A model generated the notes under the pieces. It was not told where the DNA came from. It saw nothing but the letters and a program-made list of their open reading frames with translations, and made no database searches. A program made the translations under genes and the position numbers. From positions 1 to 46,089 of the forward strand of contig NZ_NKUF01000025.1 of NCBI RefSeq assembly GCF_003206495.1: a stretch of DNA of 46,089 nucleotides. Direction: 5' to 3'. This DNA comes from Gluconacetobacter entanii. Lineage in GTDB: Bacteria; Pseudomonadota; Alphaproteobacteria; Acetobacterales; Acetobacteraceae. Shown piece by piece: positions 34,101 through 41,556 of the stretch. Within the stretch, counting starts at the first letter, position 1. Every line of letters starts with the position of its first letter.

Positions 34101-35635
34101 TTGGGATAGACCGCGTTGAGGTCGAAATACTCGTTCTGCAGCAGGCCGCCCTTGTCCGTGACGTTGAACTCCCCCTTGCGCGGGTTCAGCAGCGTCATGA
34201 TCGTCACCCGCACCAGGAACAGCGCCAGCGTCGTCTCGTAGATCTCGCTCCAGAAGGAATAGCGCCACCGCCCCTCCACCCGCGACAGGGTGGCGATGGA
34301 GTGGAAGACATGCGGGAAGGCATAGACCAGGATCGCATAGGGCGAAGCCGCGATGATGTTCTGCCCCAGGAACAGGAACGCCAGCGGGGAGGCAAGGAAG
34401 ATCAGGCGCGGGATCGCGAACAGGAAGTGCGACATCGCGGAGAGGTAGCAAAGCCGCTGCTGCCAGTGCAGGCCGGGGCCAAGCAGCGGGTTGTCGAGCC
34501 GCATGATCTGCAGCATCCCGCGCGCCCAGCGCACGCGCTGGCCGATATGCAGCATCAGGCGTTCGGTCGAAATCCCGGCGGCCAGCGGTTCGCGCAGGTA
34601 GGCGGTGTGCCATCCCTCGCGCTGCATCTTCAGCGCGGTGTGCGCGTCCTCCGTCACCGTCTCGGTCGCGAACCCGCCGATGCCCAGCACCGCCGAACGG
34701 CGGATCGCGGCGCACGAGCCGCAGAAGAACGTTGCGTCCCAGAAATCATTGCCATCCTGCACCAGGCCATAGAACATGTTGCCTTCCGGCGGGACATGCT
34801 GCCCGGAGGCAAGGTTGCGCTGGAACGGGTCGGGGGAATAGAAATGATGCGGCGTCTGAAGCAGCGCAAGCTTCGGGTCGGCCATCATCCAGCCGATCGT
34901 CTTCTTCAGGAAGCCGCGCGTGGGAATGTGGTCGCAGTCGAAGATGACGACATATTCCCCCTCCGTCACGCGCAGGGCGTGGTTGAGGTTGCCGGCCTTG
35001 GCGTGGTTGTTCTGGTCGCGGATGATGTAGCCCGCGCCCGCCTCCATCGCGAAGGCGTGGAAGCTTTTGCGGCGCCCGTCATCAAGGATGTAGACGTTGA
35101 GCTTGTCCTCCGGCCAGTCGATGGCCAGCGCGCCGAGCACGGTGGAACGCACGAGGGAGAGTTCCTCGTTATAGGACGGCACGTACACATCGACCACGGG
35201 CCAGTCGGCGGTGTCGGGCGGCAGCGGCAGCGGCTTGCGGTCCAGCGGCCATGACATCTGGAAATAGCTGAGGCACAGCGTCATCAGCGCATAGAGTTCC
35301 GCCAGCACCAGCAGCAGCGACAGCACCGCCTGCAATGGCGAGTGCAGTTCCAGCGTCGTGGTCAGGCGCCAAACCATGTAGCGCAGCGACACCAGCAGCG
35401 AGAGCATCATCAGGAAGCACGTGATCCCCCGCCCCTTGCGCCCCTTGAGCACAAAGAACAGGAGGAGCGTCCCGCACGAGACGAGCGCCTGGCTGTTGGT
35501 TGACATCGTGACGCCGCCGACCATCAGCATCAGGAAAACCCCGACGGCGATCATCACGAAAGGGGAAAAGGTGGAAACGATGGGGGAGTTTACAAACTGC
35601 TCAAGACGCAGGCGTTTCAGGATATCCCTGTACAT
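31142..35635 (-). CDS. bcsAB: Cellulose synthase BcsA-BcsB fusion (type II), C-terminus altered
   Basis: The 1497-residue fusion makes cellulose from UDP-glucose under cyclic di-GMP control. The BcsA half has membrane helices, a GT2 domain with DDG (185-187), FDCDH (232-236), TED (328-330) and QRVRW (366-370), and a PilZ domain with RHKPR and DISLGG. It should therefore be catalytically complete. The BcsB half follows a Pro-rich linker (residues about 775-870) and has the periplasmic carbohydrate-binding and flavodoxin-like domains. It ends abruptly at MGLRSKAAAPPCPQAP without the interface helix and C-terminal anchor helix of BcsB. ATG 35635 (MYRDILKRLRLEQ) was chosen by resemblance to the start of other type II proteins; ATGs lie at 35638 and 35650. 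Confidence 0.9.
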   Translation of the reverse strand: MYRDILKRLRLEQFVNSPIVSTFSPFVMIAVGVFLMLMVGGVTMSTNSQALVSCGTLLLFFVLKGRKGRGITCFLMMLSLLVSLRYMVWRLTTTLELHSPLQAVLSLLLVLAELYALMTLCLSYFQMSWPLDRKPLPLPPDTADWPVVDVYVPSYNEELSLVRSTVLGALAIDWPEDKLNVYILDDGRRKSFHAFAMEAGAGYIIRDQNNHAKAGNLNHALRVTEGEYVVIFDCDHIPTRGFLKKTIGWMMADPKLALLQTPHHFYSPDPFQRNLASGQHVPPEGNMFYGLVQDGNDFWDATFFCGSCAAIRRSAVLGIGGFATETVTEDAHTALKMQREGWHTAYLREPLAAGISTERLMLHIGQRVRWARGMLQIMRLDNPLLGPGLHWQQRLCYLSAMSHFLFAIPRLIFLASPLAFLFLGQNIIAASPYAILVYAFPHVFHSIATLSRVEGRWRYSFWSEIYETTLALFLVRVTIMTLLNPRKGEFNVTDKGGLLQNEYFDLNAVYPNVILAGILAVALVRGIGGMLWEYHDRLALQSFALNTLWVAVSLIIVLASIAVGRETRQIRHKPRVRANLSITLVDEEGHHYHAHTSDISLGGIAARLSTEHALPTQTRITMLYQDRKDGIDVRIPALILFSKPGTLHLQWCVDDLEVERQIVEFMFGRCDAWANWADFQPDRPLRSFLMVLRSIGGLFRRGQKLFRWQAPQEAPLEEAEHVKEEKLEKKSLVLMGLSAASAPSLAQAPSPATPAPGGQAEAPTVPTAPPPPTQPPLQPPPGTLPTAPQLAPASAGEQVPPATAVQLPAGPATQQLRARLSERTGVSPAAPFGDTNTGALPADASAPPIDPADAARVADGEITRTSTFRDLGLATGPLTLRGFSPLQGLDVIVPANRVVTRARITLTGALSPSLLPEASAVSVTLNEQYVGTIRVDPEHPRFGPVSFDIDPLYFTGDNKLNFHFAGEYRRDCNDLYNEVLWARISDLSTVTLTTTRIAPDRKLSYLPAPFYDPNLRTPLRVPVVMPNPDAHGMLKASALVASWFGKLADFRTASFPVSTTIPASGNAVAIGENLPIDTRGTRPVGPTLSEVENPNDRLGTILVITGRNAQEVEVAARVLAFSPDTLGAVATKVVDDVTLQPRRPYDAPAFVPTDRPVRFGELVAASDLQGGGFAPPVMALPFHLPPDLYSWRNRPYPIDLWVRTPGGPVVDLETSRLDVHLNNNYLDSFTLKPPSLWQAWSERLVNQHAGAVEHAAALPSWLLFGQNQLKFSFDARPIDRGVCRRTPDDIHMSVDSDSWMDFRRGYHFARLPNLSYFAEAAFPFSRMADLSETTVVVPHHLDVGTAGTFMDLMGFFGSTTWYPASGVQVEDVSELADHPPQGDIVVLATAGDAPKFAELLARSPYELSDGHIRVGQHMGLQGIWYLFQDHDHAGLQDGVQANLNAPIAGAGVLIGAQSPYRSDRSVVALMGDTPGRMHDLVMGLRSKAAAPPCPQAP

Positions 35636-35896
35636 CATCGTCCCGTACATCGTTTCGGAATTCCAATAAAACGGGACATGCCCGACCGTCCGGCCCTTCC
35701 GGCGACGTGCCCGCACGTCCCCGATTTCCGCAAGACAGCCGGGTCCATCCCGACATCCATGTCATTAGCCAACAGCTTCCATGCCGCAATCACGCCATGG
35801 CCCGGCATCGCCCCCTGTCGGGACAGGTCTGACAGGCCCTCATATCCGTCCTGATTTCAGGCACTTATGAACACTGTTAATATTGCCTTAAAAAAG

Positions 35897-35925
35897 CATC
35901 TACCGGCCACCCCATAACGTGTCAA
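35897..35925 (-). promoter_or_regulatory. Candidate promoter of the bcs type II operon
   Basis: On the minus strand TTGACA (35925-35920), a 17-base spacer and TAGATG (35902-35897). The -10 box is weak (3 of 6 matches). It is about 260 bases before the bcsAB start, leaving a long leader. Confidence 0.4.
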
Positions 35926-35993
35926 GCAACTTAATGACCCTGCGGGCGGCAAAACGGGTTCGTGGCCATCATGTCGACATAATCCGATTCCAT

Positions 35994-36008
35994 ACGGTAC
36001 AGTACCGT
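35994..36008. promoter_or_regulatory. 15-bp perfect palindrome, candidate operator in the bcs/TetR divergent region
   Basis: ACGGTAC-A-GTACCGT is perfectly palindromic. It lies about 70 bases upstream of the candidate bcs -35 box and 475 bases before the divergent TetR gene. TetR-type repressors usually bind such short palindromes, so the adjacent regulator is the first candidate. Confidence 0.45.
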
Positions 36009-36442
36009 TTCCAGAACCGGACAGGTTAAAACACCATACACCATTCGCACGTAATATTGTGACAACAAGGAATTATTTCCTGATTTTTCCCCTGTCCCCC
36101 GCATGGACTTCCGGGCTTTCGGCATGCTTTAAGAATATATGACTTACACCATGGGACTATAATTCATACCACACATACTTTCCCCTTTTCGTGCCGGCGC
36201 CCTCCCCCCGGCGACGAATCAGGATGCGCGGTATGATACCCCCAAGCAGGGATGCATGGCATGTCACAGATCAAACCTGATCATTTTTCACACTGAGATT
36301 CCGGGAATGGCTGGGTACCGTTTACATCACTCCTCCTGCGGGCAGGTTCTGCGCCACCATGCCATTGTGGCAAACATGGCGCGGCCCATGCGTTACACGA
36401 TTCCCCGCAGCAAGATCGCACAAAGCCATGGATATGCAAGAA
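36009..36442. other. Intergenic region between bcs operon and TetR gene
   Basis: This is the AT-rich part of the roughly 850-base gap between the divergent bcs operon and TetR gene, much of it lower in GC than neighbouring genes. A minus-strand frame at 35931-36125 (64 codons) has no ribosome binding site and was not accepted. No hairpin terminator or RNA gene was seen. Confidence 0.45.
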
Positions 36443-36454
36443 TCTGATATCAGA
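36443..36454. promoter_or_regulatory. Palindrome next to the TetR start codon, candidate autoregulatory site
   Basis: TCTGATATCAGA is a perfect 12-bp palindrome 28 bases before the TetR start codon, with a second half-site ATATCTGACAT following. Location and symmetry fit autorepression by the TetR protein. Confidence 0.45.
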
Positions 36455-36482
36455 AATGCAATATCTGACATGAACCAGCCCC

Positions 36483-37169
36483 ATGGCGCGCCCCTATCAC
36501 AAGGGCAACGTGGCCGAGGACCTGCGCCTGGCCACGCTGCGCATCCTGCAGAACGAACGGCTGGAGGACCTGTCGGTCCGACGCCTGACGCGGGAGGTCC
36601 GGGTCGCGCCCGCCAATTTCTACAACCACTATGCGTCGCTCAACATGCTGCTGGTGGAGATCGCGGCCGACTGCCTGGATGATTTTTCCGACATGATCGG
36701 CCATATCGCCCACCGCTCCGCCAGCCGCCATGACGCGCTGAAACGCACGGTCACGCATTATGTGGAGTTCGCATGCCGCCATACGCAGCTTTACCGCATG
36801 ATGTTCGGCTACCTGACCGACACGGCGCAGCACCCGCGCTATAGCCGTGCGGCGCAACGCACCTTCAACCGCCTGCGCGACCTGATGGAGGCGGAGGAAT
36901 TCCCCTGCGCCGAATCGGCGGACTGCGCCACCGCCCCGGCGGGGGAGGGCGTCGCGCATACCGGATACTGCATCTTCGCCATGAGCCACGGCCTCGCGGG
37001 GATGATCGCCGAAGGGCACATCCCGCTGGAACAGCAGCGCGAGGACAGCATCCGCACCTTCGTCGCGCATATCCTCGACCTGTTCACGACCAACCGCCTG
37101 CTGCAGGGGCATGCGCCAGCGGGCATGATGGCCGCCCGCGACGTCGCCCGCCCCGATGGGCCGTGCTGA
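36483..37169 (+). CDS. TetR-family regulator divergent from the bcs operon
   Basis: The 228-residue protein has the HTH at about 29-50 (LSVRRLTREVRVAPANFYNH) and a WHG-type C-terminal ligand domain with several Cys (CRHTQ, PCAE, DCAT, GYCIF). It is divergent from the type II cellulose operon and may regulate it, but this is inferred from location only. No ribosome binding site is strong; ATG 36483 begins the HTH protein directly. Confidence 0.7.
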   Translation: MARPYHKGNVAEDLRLATLRILQNERLEDLSVRRLTREVRVAPANFYNHYASLNMLLVEIAADCLDDFSDMIGHIAHRSASRHDALKRTVTHYVEFACRHTQLYRMMFGYLTDTAQHPRYSRAAQRTFNRLRDLMEAEEFPCAESADCATAPAGEGVAHTGYCIFAMSHGLAGMIAEGHIPLEQQREDSIRTFVAHILDLFTTNRLLQGHAPAGMMAARDVARPDGPC

Positions 37170-37330
37170 TACGGAACGGACGGGGGACATGTTACAGCAT
37201 TCGTGGCGACAGATGGGGATGTCTGCACACAAATGCTTTACAAACCTGTAACAATAATGGTTATTCATAAAAAATAGTTTGAATTATTAATGTATTTTTT
37301 AGGAATCTTTAAATAAAAATACATAAATTA

Positions 37331-37359
37331 TTGACACGATGCATGTGTGATGCTGTTAT
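37331..37359 (+). promoter_or_regulatory. Sigma-70-type promoter of the Crp/Fnr gene
   Basis: TTGACA at 37331-37336, a 17-base spacer and TGTTAT at 37354-37359 follow an AT-rich stretch at 37250-37330. The start would be about 185 bases before the Crp/Fnr start codon. The gap 37170-37550 holds no gene. Confidence 0.55.
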
Positions 37360-37550
37360 CCCCATGCCTGTTTCGTGCCGACATCGCGTGTCCGCCCCTT
37401 CGTAACGCCCGCAGGGGCCGCCATGATGGAACGCCCCATCCATGCCGCGCCCTGACCCGCAGCGCATGACGGCCACAAGAGACAGGCTGACGAGAGGCGG
37501 TCCCAACGGCCTGCTTCCCCCTTTCACCGGCAGAAGAAGACAGCATCGCG

Positions 37551-38264
37551 ATGCCCACGACCCCCTTCACCTCCCCGGCGGCGCACAACGGGATACCGTC
37601 CTTTCCCCCGATGCCTGACCGCCTGTGCCGCGACATCGTGGACTTCTGCAACAAGCACCACACCACCTGCCGGGAGACGCGCTTTCGCCCCCGCAACGTC
37701 ATCATCGAGGAAAGCGCCACCGCGCATTACACCTTCCTTGTGCGCCACGGGACGGTGAAGCTGTCGAAATCCATGCCCAACGGCCGCAGCCAGATCGTCG
37801 GCTTTGTCGGCAGCGGGCATATCCTGGGCACCAGTTCGCAGGAACTCTACATGTTCCAGGCGGAGGCGATCTCCGATGTCACGGTCAACAGGCTGAGCCG
37901 CACGATGTTCGAGTATATCCTCGTCAACGCGCCGGATATCCTGTCGCGCCTGCTGGAGGAGACGACATCGCAACTGGTGATGATACAGGAACGCCTGCTG
38001 GCGCTGGGGCGCAAGACCGCGCGTGAAAAGCTGGCCGGTTTCCTGCTGAGGGAGGCGACGCGCAACAATGGCAGCGACATCCACCTTCCGTTCTCGCTAC
38101 AGATGTCGCGCGCGGACATTGCGGATTACCTCGGCCTGTCCACGGAAACCGTGTCGCGACTGATGAGCGTCTTTCACCAGGAAAAGATGATCCACCGCTC
38201 CCGCCAGGTCATCCAGCTACTGGCCCCGTCGCGCCTTGCCGCGATGTCCTGCACGATCCTGTAA
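37551..38264 (+). CDS. Crp/Fnr-family transcription regulator
   Basis: The 237-residue protein has an N-terminal cNMP-binding-like domain and a C-terminal winged helix with ADIADYLGLSTETVSRLM. The ETVSR motif (residues about 199-203) is the FNR-type DNA recognition helix, which reads TTGAT-N4-ATCAA sites. There are three N-terminal Cys at 26, 33 and 40, evenly spaced by seven, unlike the FNR spacing, so an iron-sulfur sensor of the classic kind is unlikely. A Crp/Fnr protein is known to affect cellulose synthesis in Komagataeibacter hansenii; whether this is its counterpart is not known from the sequence. Confidence 0.75.
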   Translation: MPTTPFTSPAAHNGIPSFPPMPDRLCRDIVDFCNKHHTTCRETRFRPRNVIIEESATAHYTFLVRHGTVKLSKSMPNGRSQIVGFVGSGHILGTSSQELYMFQAEAISDVTVNRLSRTMFEYILVNAPDILSRLLEETTSQLVMIQERLLALGRKTAREKLAGFLLREATRNNGSDIHLPFSLQMSRADIADYLGLSTETVSRLMSVFHQEKMIHRSRQVIQLLAPSRLAAMSCTIL

Positions 38265-38740
38265 GGGCGCCCGCCCGCCCTGCCCTGCCCCCTGCGGCCG
38301 ATATGGCCGGCGCGGACCGGCGCGCCCATGCCCGCAACAGGCCGACAGGGCGCATACCGGGCAAGAGACCACGCGCGCAGGAGAACACCGGGCGGAACAT
38401 CCGCCGGAACAAACCGGGAAATGACGCGGACCACCCCCGACAATCCCCACACCCGACAAACTATACACAAAGTTATCCACAGACCTTTCCGGAAATCTGT
38501 GAGCATCCTGCATGGGCGGCCTTCTGCGGCGATTCTGAAAAATGGCGGAAAACCGCCAAGGAATCGCATACCGATCCAAAAGGGGAACGGTTATATGACC
38601 AAGCAGGCCAAGATACGAGTCCTGTCTGCCAAAAAGAATCCACACCCGCCGCGCACGTCCCCGGATGCCTGCAACGACTCGTGAAGCAAGCTATGTCCAC
38701 CCCTTTCATGCGGGCATCTTTCCATGCCCCGGACACACCA
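38265..38740. other. Intergenic region with a single DnaA-box-like site
   Basis: No accepted gene in this 476-base gap between convergent genes. TTATCCACA, an exact DnaA box, occurs at 38473-38481 within an AT-richer part, but only once, so this is not an obvious origin. An ATG at 38596 opens a 29-codon frame (MTKQAKIRVLSAKKNPHPP) without strong support. Confidence 0.45.
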
Positions 38741-39826
38741 TCATGATGGCGGCCGCGCCATGTCGCGGACCTGTGGAGAAAGGTGCGCCACGCGGACCAC
38801 GTACTCCCCGGCGGGACGTTCCGGGTCATGGACCGCCCGCGCCAGGTCGCGCGTGATGCGTGCCGCCACCCCCGTACGGTAATGCAGCGGGTCCCAGAAA
38901 CTGTCGCGCACGTCGGCGATGGGGCCGGGAATGTCGAAATCGACCACGATGGCGTTGGGCACATGGTCCATGTCCGCGACGATGCGCGCGCGGCACTGTG
39001 CGATGGCCATGGCGCGGGCGGGACCTGCATGCTGCTTCATTTCCCGCGCGACGGGGGGAAACCAGACGATCTTGAGCGTATCGGCCGGGATGCGCGCCAG
39101 CAGGCGCGGCAGCAGCGCGAGCGAGGGCGCGGCCGCCACCCGCGCCGTGGGGGATGCGACCGGCGTGGCCGACAGCCACAGCGCGAAATTGGCGCTGACC
39201 CGCGCACGGTCATAGGTCGCGTCATCGGGGACGAAGCTCTGGTATCCGTCCGCCCCGGCATGGTCGGCCTTCAGCCCAAGCTGGTAAAGCGCCTGGTTCG
39301 CGGCCTCCTGCAACGCATACAGGTCGAGCATATGGCCGTACCGTTGCCATGGCGGCGCGGAATAGACCCATTCCGTCCACTGCTCATGCGGTCCGCGCGC
39401 GGCGTCATCGCCCGACAGGCACCACACATGGTCAAGGTCGAGCATGACGACCCGCGGGGCGGAATGGGCCTGCATGAACACCTCAAGCAGCCGGTCCTGT
39501 TCCCATGCGGTGGCGTTATTCATGGCGAGGTTGACGAAGTGCGCGCCAAACAGCGGCCCCATCATGTCCGGCCGGATCAGGCGCGCGGTGGAGGTGCCGA
39601 GCATGGCCGCATCGAACCGCCCGTCGCGCGCCAGCGCCCCCATGGTGTAACGCGCGTTGCCCCCCGTCGGCACGCGCGACAGCGGCAGGTGCACCGGCAG
39701 GACATTCCACGCATCCATGCCGGCGATGAAGGCGAACACCACCCCCACCCCCGACAGCCCCACGGCCAGCAGCGTGAGCGCGAAGGCGCGCCATGTCCGG
39801 GGCATGGAGGATGGCGTCGTCGTCAT
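38741..39826 (-). CDS. SGNH-like membrane-anchored protein
   Basis: The 361-residue protein has an N-terminal membrane helix (about residues 13-36) and an extracytoplasmic domain with GTSTARL (nucleophile-like) near residue 73 and FVNLAMNNATAWEQ further on, typical of SGNH-hydrolase-like domains found in alginate/teichoic-acid modifying proteins. A catalytic Asp/His pair (SFWDPLHYR) is near the C-terminus. It may act on surface polysaccharide, but it is not in an operon with bcs genes. ATG 39826 was chosen; the frame continues to 39886. Confidence 0.6.
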   Translation of the reverse strand: MTTTPSSMPRTWRAFALTLLAVGLSGVGVVFAFIAGMDAWNVLPVHLPLSRVPTGGNARYTMGALARDGRFDAAMLGTSTARLIRPDMMGPLFGAHFVNLAMNNATAWEQDRLLEVFMQAHSAPRVVMLDLDHVWCLSGDDAARGPHEQWTEWVYSAPPWQRYGHMLDLYALQEAANQALYQLGLKADHAGADGYQSFVPDDATYDRARVSANFALWLSATPVASPTARVAAAPSLALLPRLLARIPADTLKIVWFPPVAREMKQHAGPARAMAIAQCRARIVADMDHVPNAIVVDFDIPGPIADVRDSFWDPLHYRTGVAARITRDLARAVHDPERPAGEYVVRVAHLSPQVRDMARPPS

Positions 39827-39916
39827 GCCTGTCCCGTGGCTGTGGTGAATATGGGGCTTTCTACCGCCGCGCCTGTGTCCGCGCAAACAGGGCGAAAGTA
39901 ATAAAAGTCTTGGGGT

Positions 39917-39969
39917 GCCGGATTTTTCCAGAAAGGCGGCGTCTTTCGAAGCTTTTTGAAAAAAGCTTC
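39917..39969. repeat. Family B hairpin repeat, copy between divergent genes
   Basis: Core GCCGGATTTTT/AAAGGCGGC at 39917-39940 (imperfect) followed by a perfect GAAGCTTTTT/AAAAAGCTTC-type hairpin at 39948-39969. Here the repeat lies between two divergent genes, so it cannot simply be a terminator for both. Confidence 0.65.
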
Positions 39970-40101
39970 ACCAAAAACTCCTGAATGTTTTTGGGGGCGC
40001 ACACCACACCTGTTGTCACAAGGCTGGCGGCGTGGCCGCACAATCGGGCATCCTGCCCGCATGACGCGCATGAAGATGCGCACGGCAGAAGGAAACACGC
40101 G

Positions 40102-40980
40102 ATGAATGAAGACGTCAGTCACAGCTTTGGCGATTCGCGCCTGCGCGCCACGGTGGCGCTGCATGGGGCGGAACTGTGCGCGCTGCATGACGAACTTGCT
40201 GGGTGCGACCTGCTGTGGAACGCCGGGGACGCGTGGAAGCGCCACTCCCCCGTGCTGTTCCCCATTGTCGGGCGGCTCGACAACGACACGGCGCTGTTCG
40301 ACGGAAAACCCTACCGCATCACGCAGCACGGCTTCGCCCGCGACATGGATTTCCGCTGGATCGAACGCAATGCCGATGGCTGCGTGCTCGAACTTGCTGA
40401 CAATGAACAGACGCGCGCGCTGTTCCCGTTTGCCTTCCGGCTGAAGATCGCCTACCGCATCGCCAATGGCGCGCTGGAGGTGGATTACCGCGTCATCAAT
40501 CCCGACCCCACGCGCACGCTGTCCGCCTCGCTCGGCGCGCATCCGGCCTTCGTGTGGCCGCTGCGCCCCGACGTGCCCAAGGATGCGCACATCATCGAAT
40601 TCGACCAGCCCGAACCCGAAAAGGTGCGCCGCGTCGCAGGCGGCCTGCTGTCGCCCGACCTGTTCCCCACCCCCATCGTGGGACGTGAACTCGCCCTGTC
40701 GGAAAGCCTGTTCGCAAAGGATGCGCTGATCCTCGACCATCCCGCCAGCCACGGCCTGACCTACCGCATCCCCAACGGCCCGGGCCTGCGCTTCACATGG
40801 AAGGGTTTTCGCCAGCTTGGCCTGTGGATGAAGCCGGGGGCCGACTTCCTGTGCATCGAACCGTGGTACGGCATGAGCAGCCCGCAGGATTTCAGGGGCG
40901 AATTCGCCACCAAGCCCGGCCTGTTCCACCTGCCGCCCGGACAGGAATGGCACGCGAGATGGAACGTCGCCCCGGTCTGA
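40102..40980 (+). CDS. Aldose 1-epimerase (GalM/LacX-like) family protein
   Basis: The 292-residue protein has the family fold with LWNAGDAWKRHSPVLFPIVG near the N-terminus, GFARDMDF (His/Arg motif ITQHGFARD) and LGAHPAFVWPL, and a C-terminal CIEPWYGMSS with Glu. These match LacX-type mutarotase-like proteins, which interconvert anomers of sugars or sugar phosphates. ATG 40102 was chosen after an upstream in-frame ATG at 39985 that lies within the repeat region. Not in an operon with neighbours. Confidence 0.75.
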   Translation: MNEDVSHSFGDSRLRATVALHGAELCALHDELAGCDLLWNAGDAWKRHSPVLFPIVGRLDNDTALFDGKPYRITQHGFARDMDFRWIERNADGCVLELADNEQTRALFPFAFRLKIAYRIANGALEVDYRVINPDPTRTLSASLGAHPAFVWPLRPDVPKDAHIIEFDQPEPEKVRRVAGGLLSPDLFPTPIVGRELALSESLFAKDALILDHPASHGLTYRIPNGPGLRFTWKGFRQLGLWMKPGADFLCIEPWYGMSSPQDFRGEFATKPGLFHLPPGQEWHARWNVAPV

Positions 40981-41144
40981 AACCGCCCCCGGCGGCGCCT
41001 GCGGGACAAGCATTGCAAAAACATCATGGGACGGGGGAAAACGCTGCGAAAATATCATATTGCCAGCAGCGAAATACGGCGTAGCGTCCGCCTCAGGAGC
41101 AGCTTGCGGCAATCGTGCCCGCCAAGGCTCATGGAAACGCTCAG

Positions 41145-41339
41145 ATGAGTACTTTTCACCTTGTCCCCGCAACCGGCCTTCCCCCCGGCACGCAGGAAAC
41201 CCGCCAGGCGACCGCCGGTCTGTTCGCCTGGTTCGCCGCCGCGTTCCGCCGTCGCGGCATGACGGAACTCGCGACGCTCAACAGCGTCGCGGTGCCGATG
41301 TCGGTCCGCACGGCCATCGAAGCCACGATTCGCGGCTGA
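41145..41339 (+). CDS. Small hypothetical protein
   Basis: A 64-residue protein beginning MSTFHLVPATGLPPGTQETR, with a short helical hydrophobic part (TAGLFAWFAAAFRRRG). It resembles small DUF1127-like or host-range proteins only in size. A weak site precedes ATG 41145. No clear family. Confidence 0.4.
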   Translation: MSTFHLVPATGLPPGTQETRQATAGLFAWFAAAFRRRGMTELATLNSVAVPMSVRTAIEATIRG

Positions 41340-41437
41340 GGCCCCGGCCTGTCGCGCCCCCGGCCCCCGCGATCGGGGAAGGGGCGCGATAAAGCGCATC
41401 GGGGATAATGCTTTTCCATGCCCATGATGCCATAATG

Positions 41438-41465
41438 TGTGGCGGCGCAGCGATGCGCCGCCACA
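41438..41465. other. Perfect 12-bp hairpin with GCGA loop
   Basis: Arms TGTGGCGGCGCA (41438-41449) and TGCGCCGCCACA (41454-41465) close a GCGA loop, a GNRA tetraloop. There is no T-tract afterwards. It lies between the small gene ending at 41339 and the secreted protein gene starting at 41557, and may be a terminator, a processing signal or part of the leader. Confidence 0.55.
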
Positions 41466-41556
41466 TCTGTTTGCGCCATGCGCCACGCCATGCGCCGCCG
41501 GCACCACAGCATAAGGAACCCCGCGTGAACGACCGATACAGGCCCGGACATTCGTG

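Noticed and set aside
31874-35254. A 1126-codon open frame on the plus strand opposite bcsAB
   Set aside because: It is the antisense shadow of the bcsAB coding region; GC-rich codon bias leaves opposite frames open. No domain or ribosome binding site.
35931-36125. 64-codon minus-strand frame in the bcs/TetR gap
   Set aside because: No ribosome binding site, no family match, contains candidate regulatory palindromes instead.
38473-38481. Replication origin
   Set aside because: Only one DnaA box and no cluster or AT-rich melting region of adequate size.
38303-38746. 147-codon plus-strand frame after the Crp/Fnr gene
   Set aside because: Arg/Pro-rich low-complexity start, no ribosome binding site, overlapping frames on the other strand.
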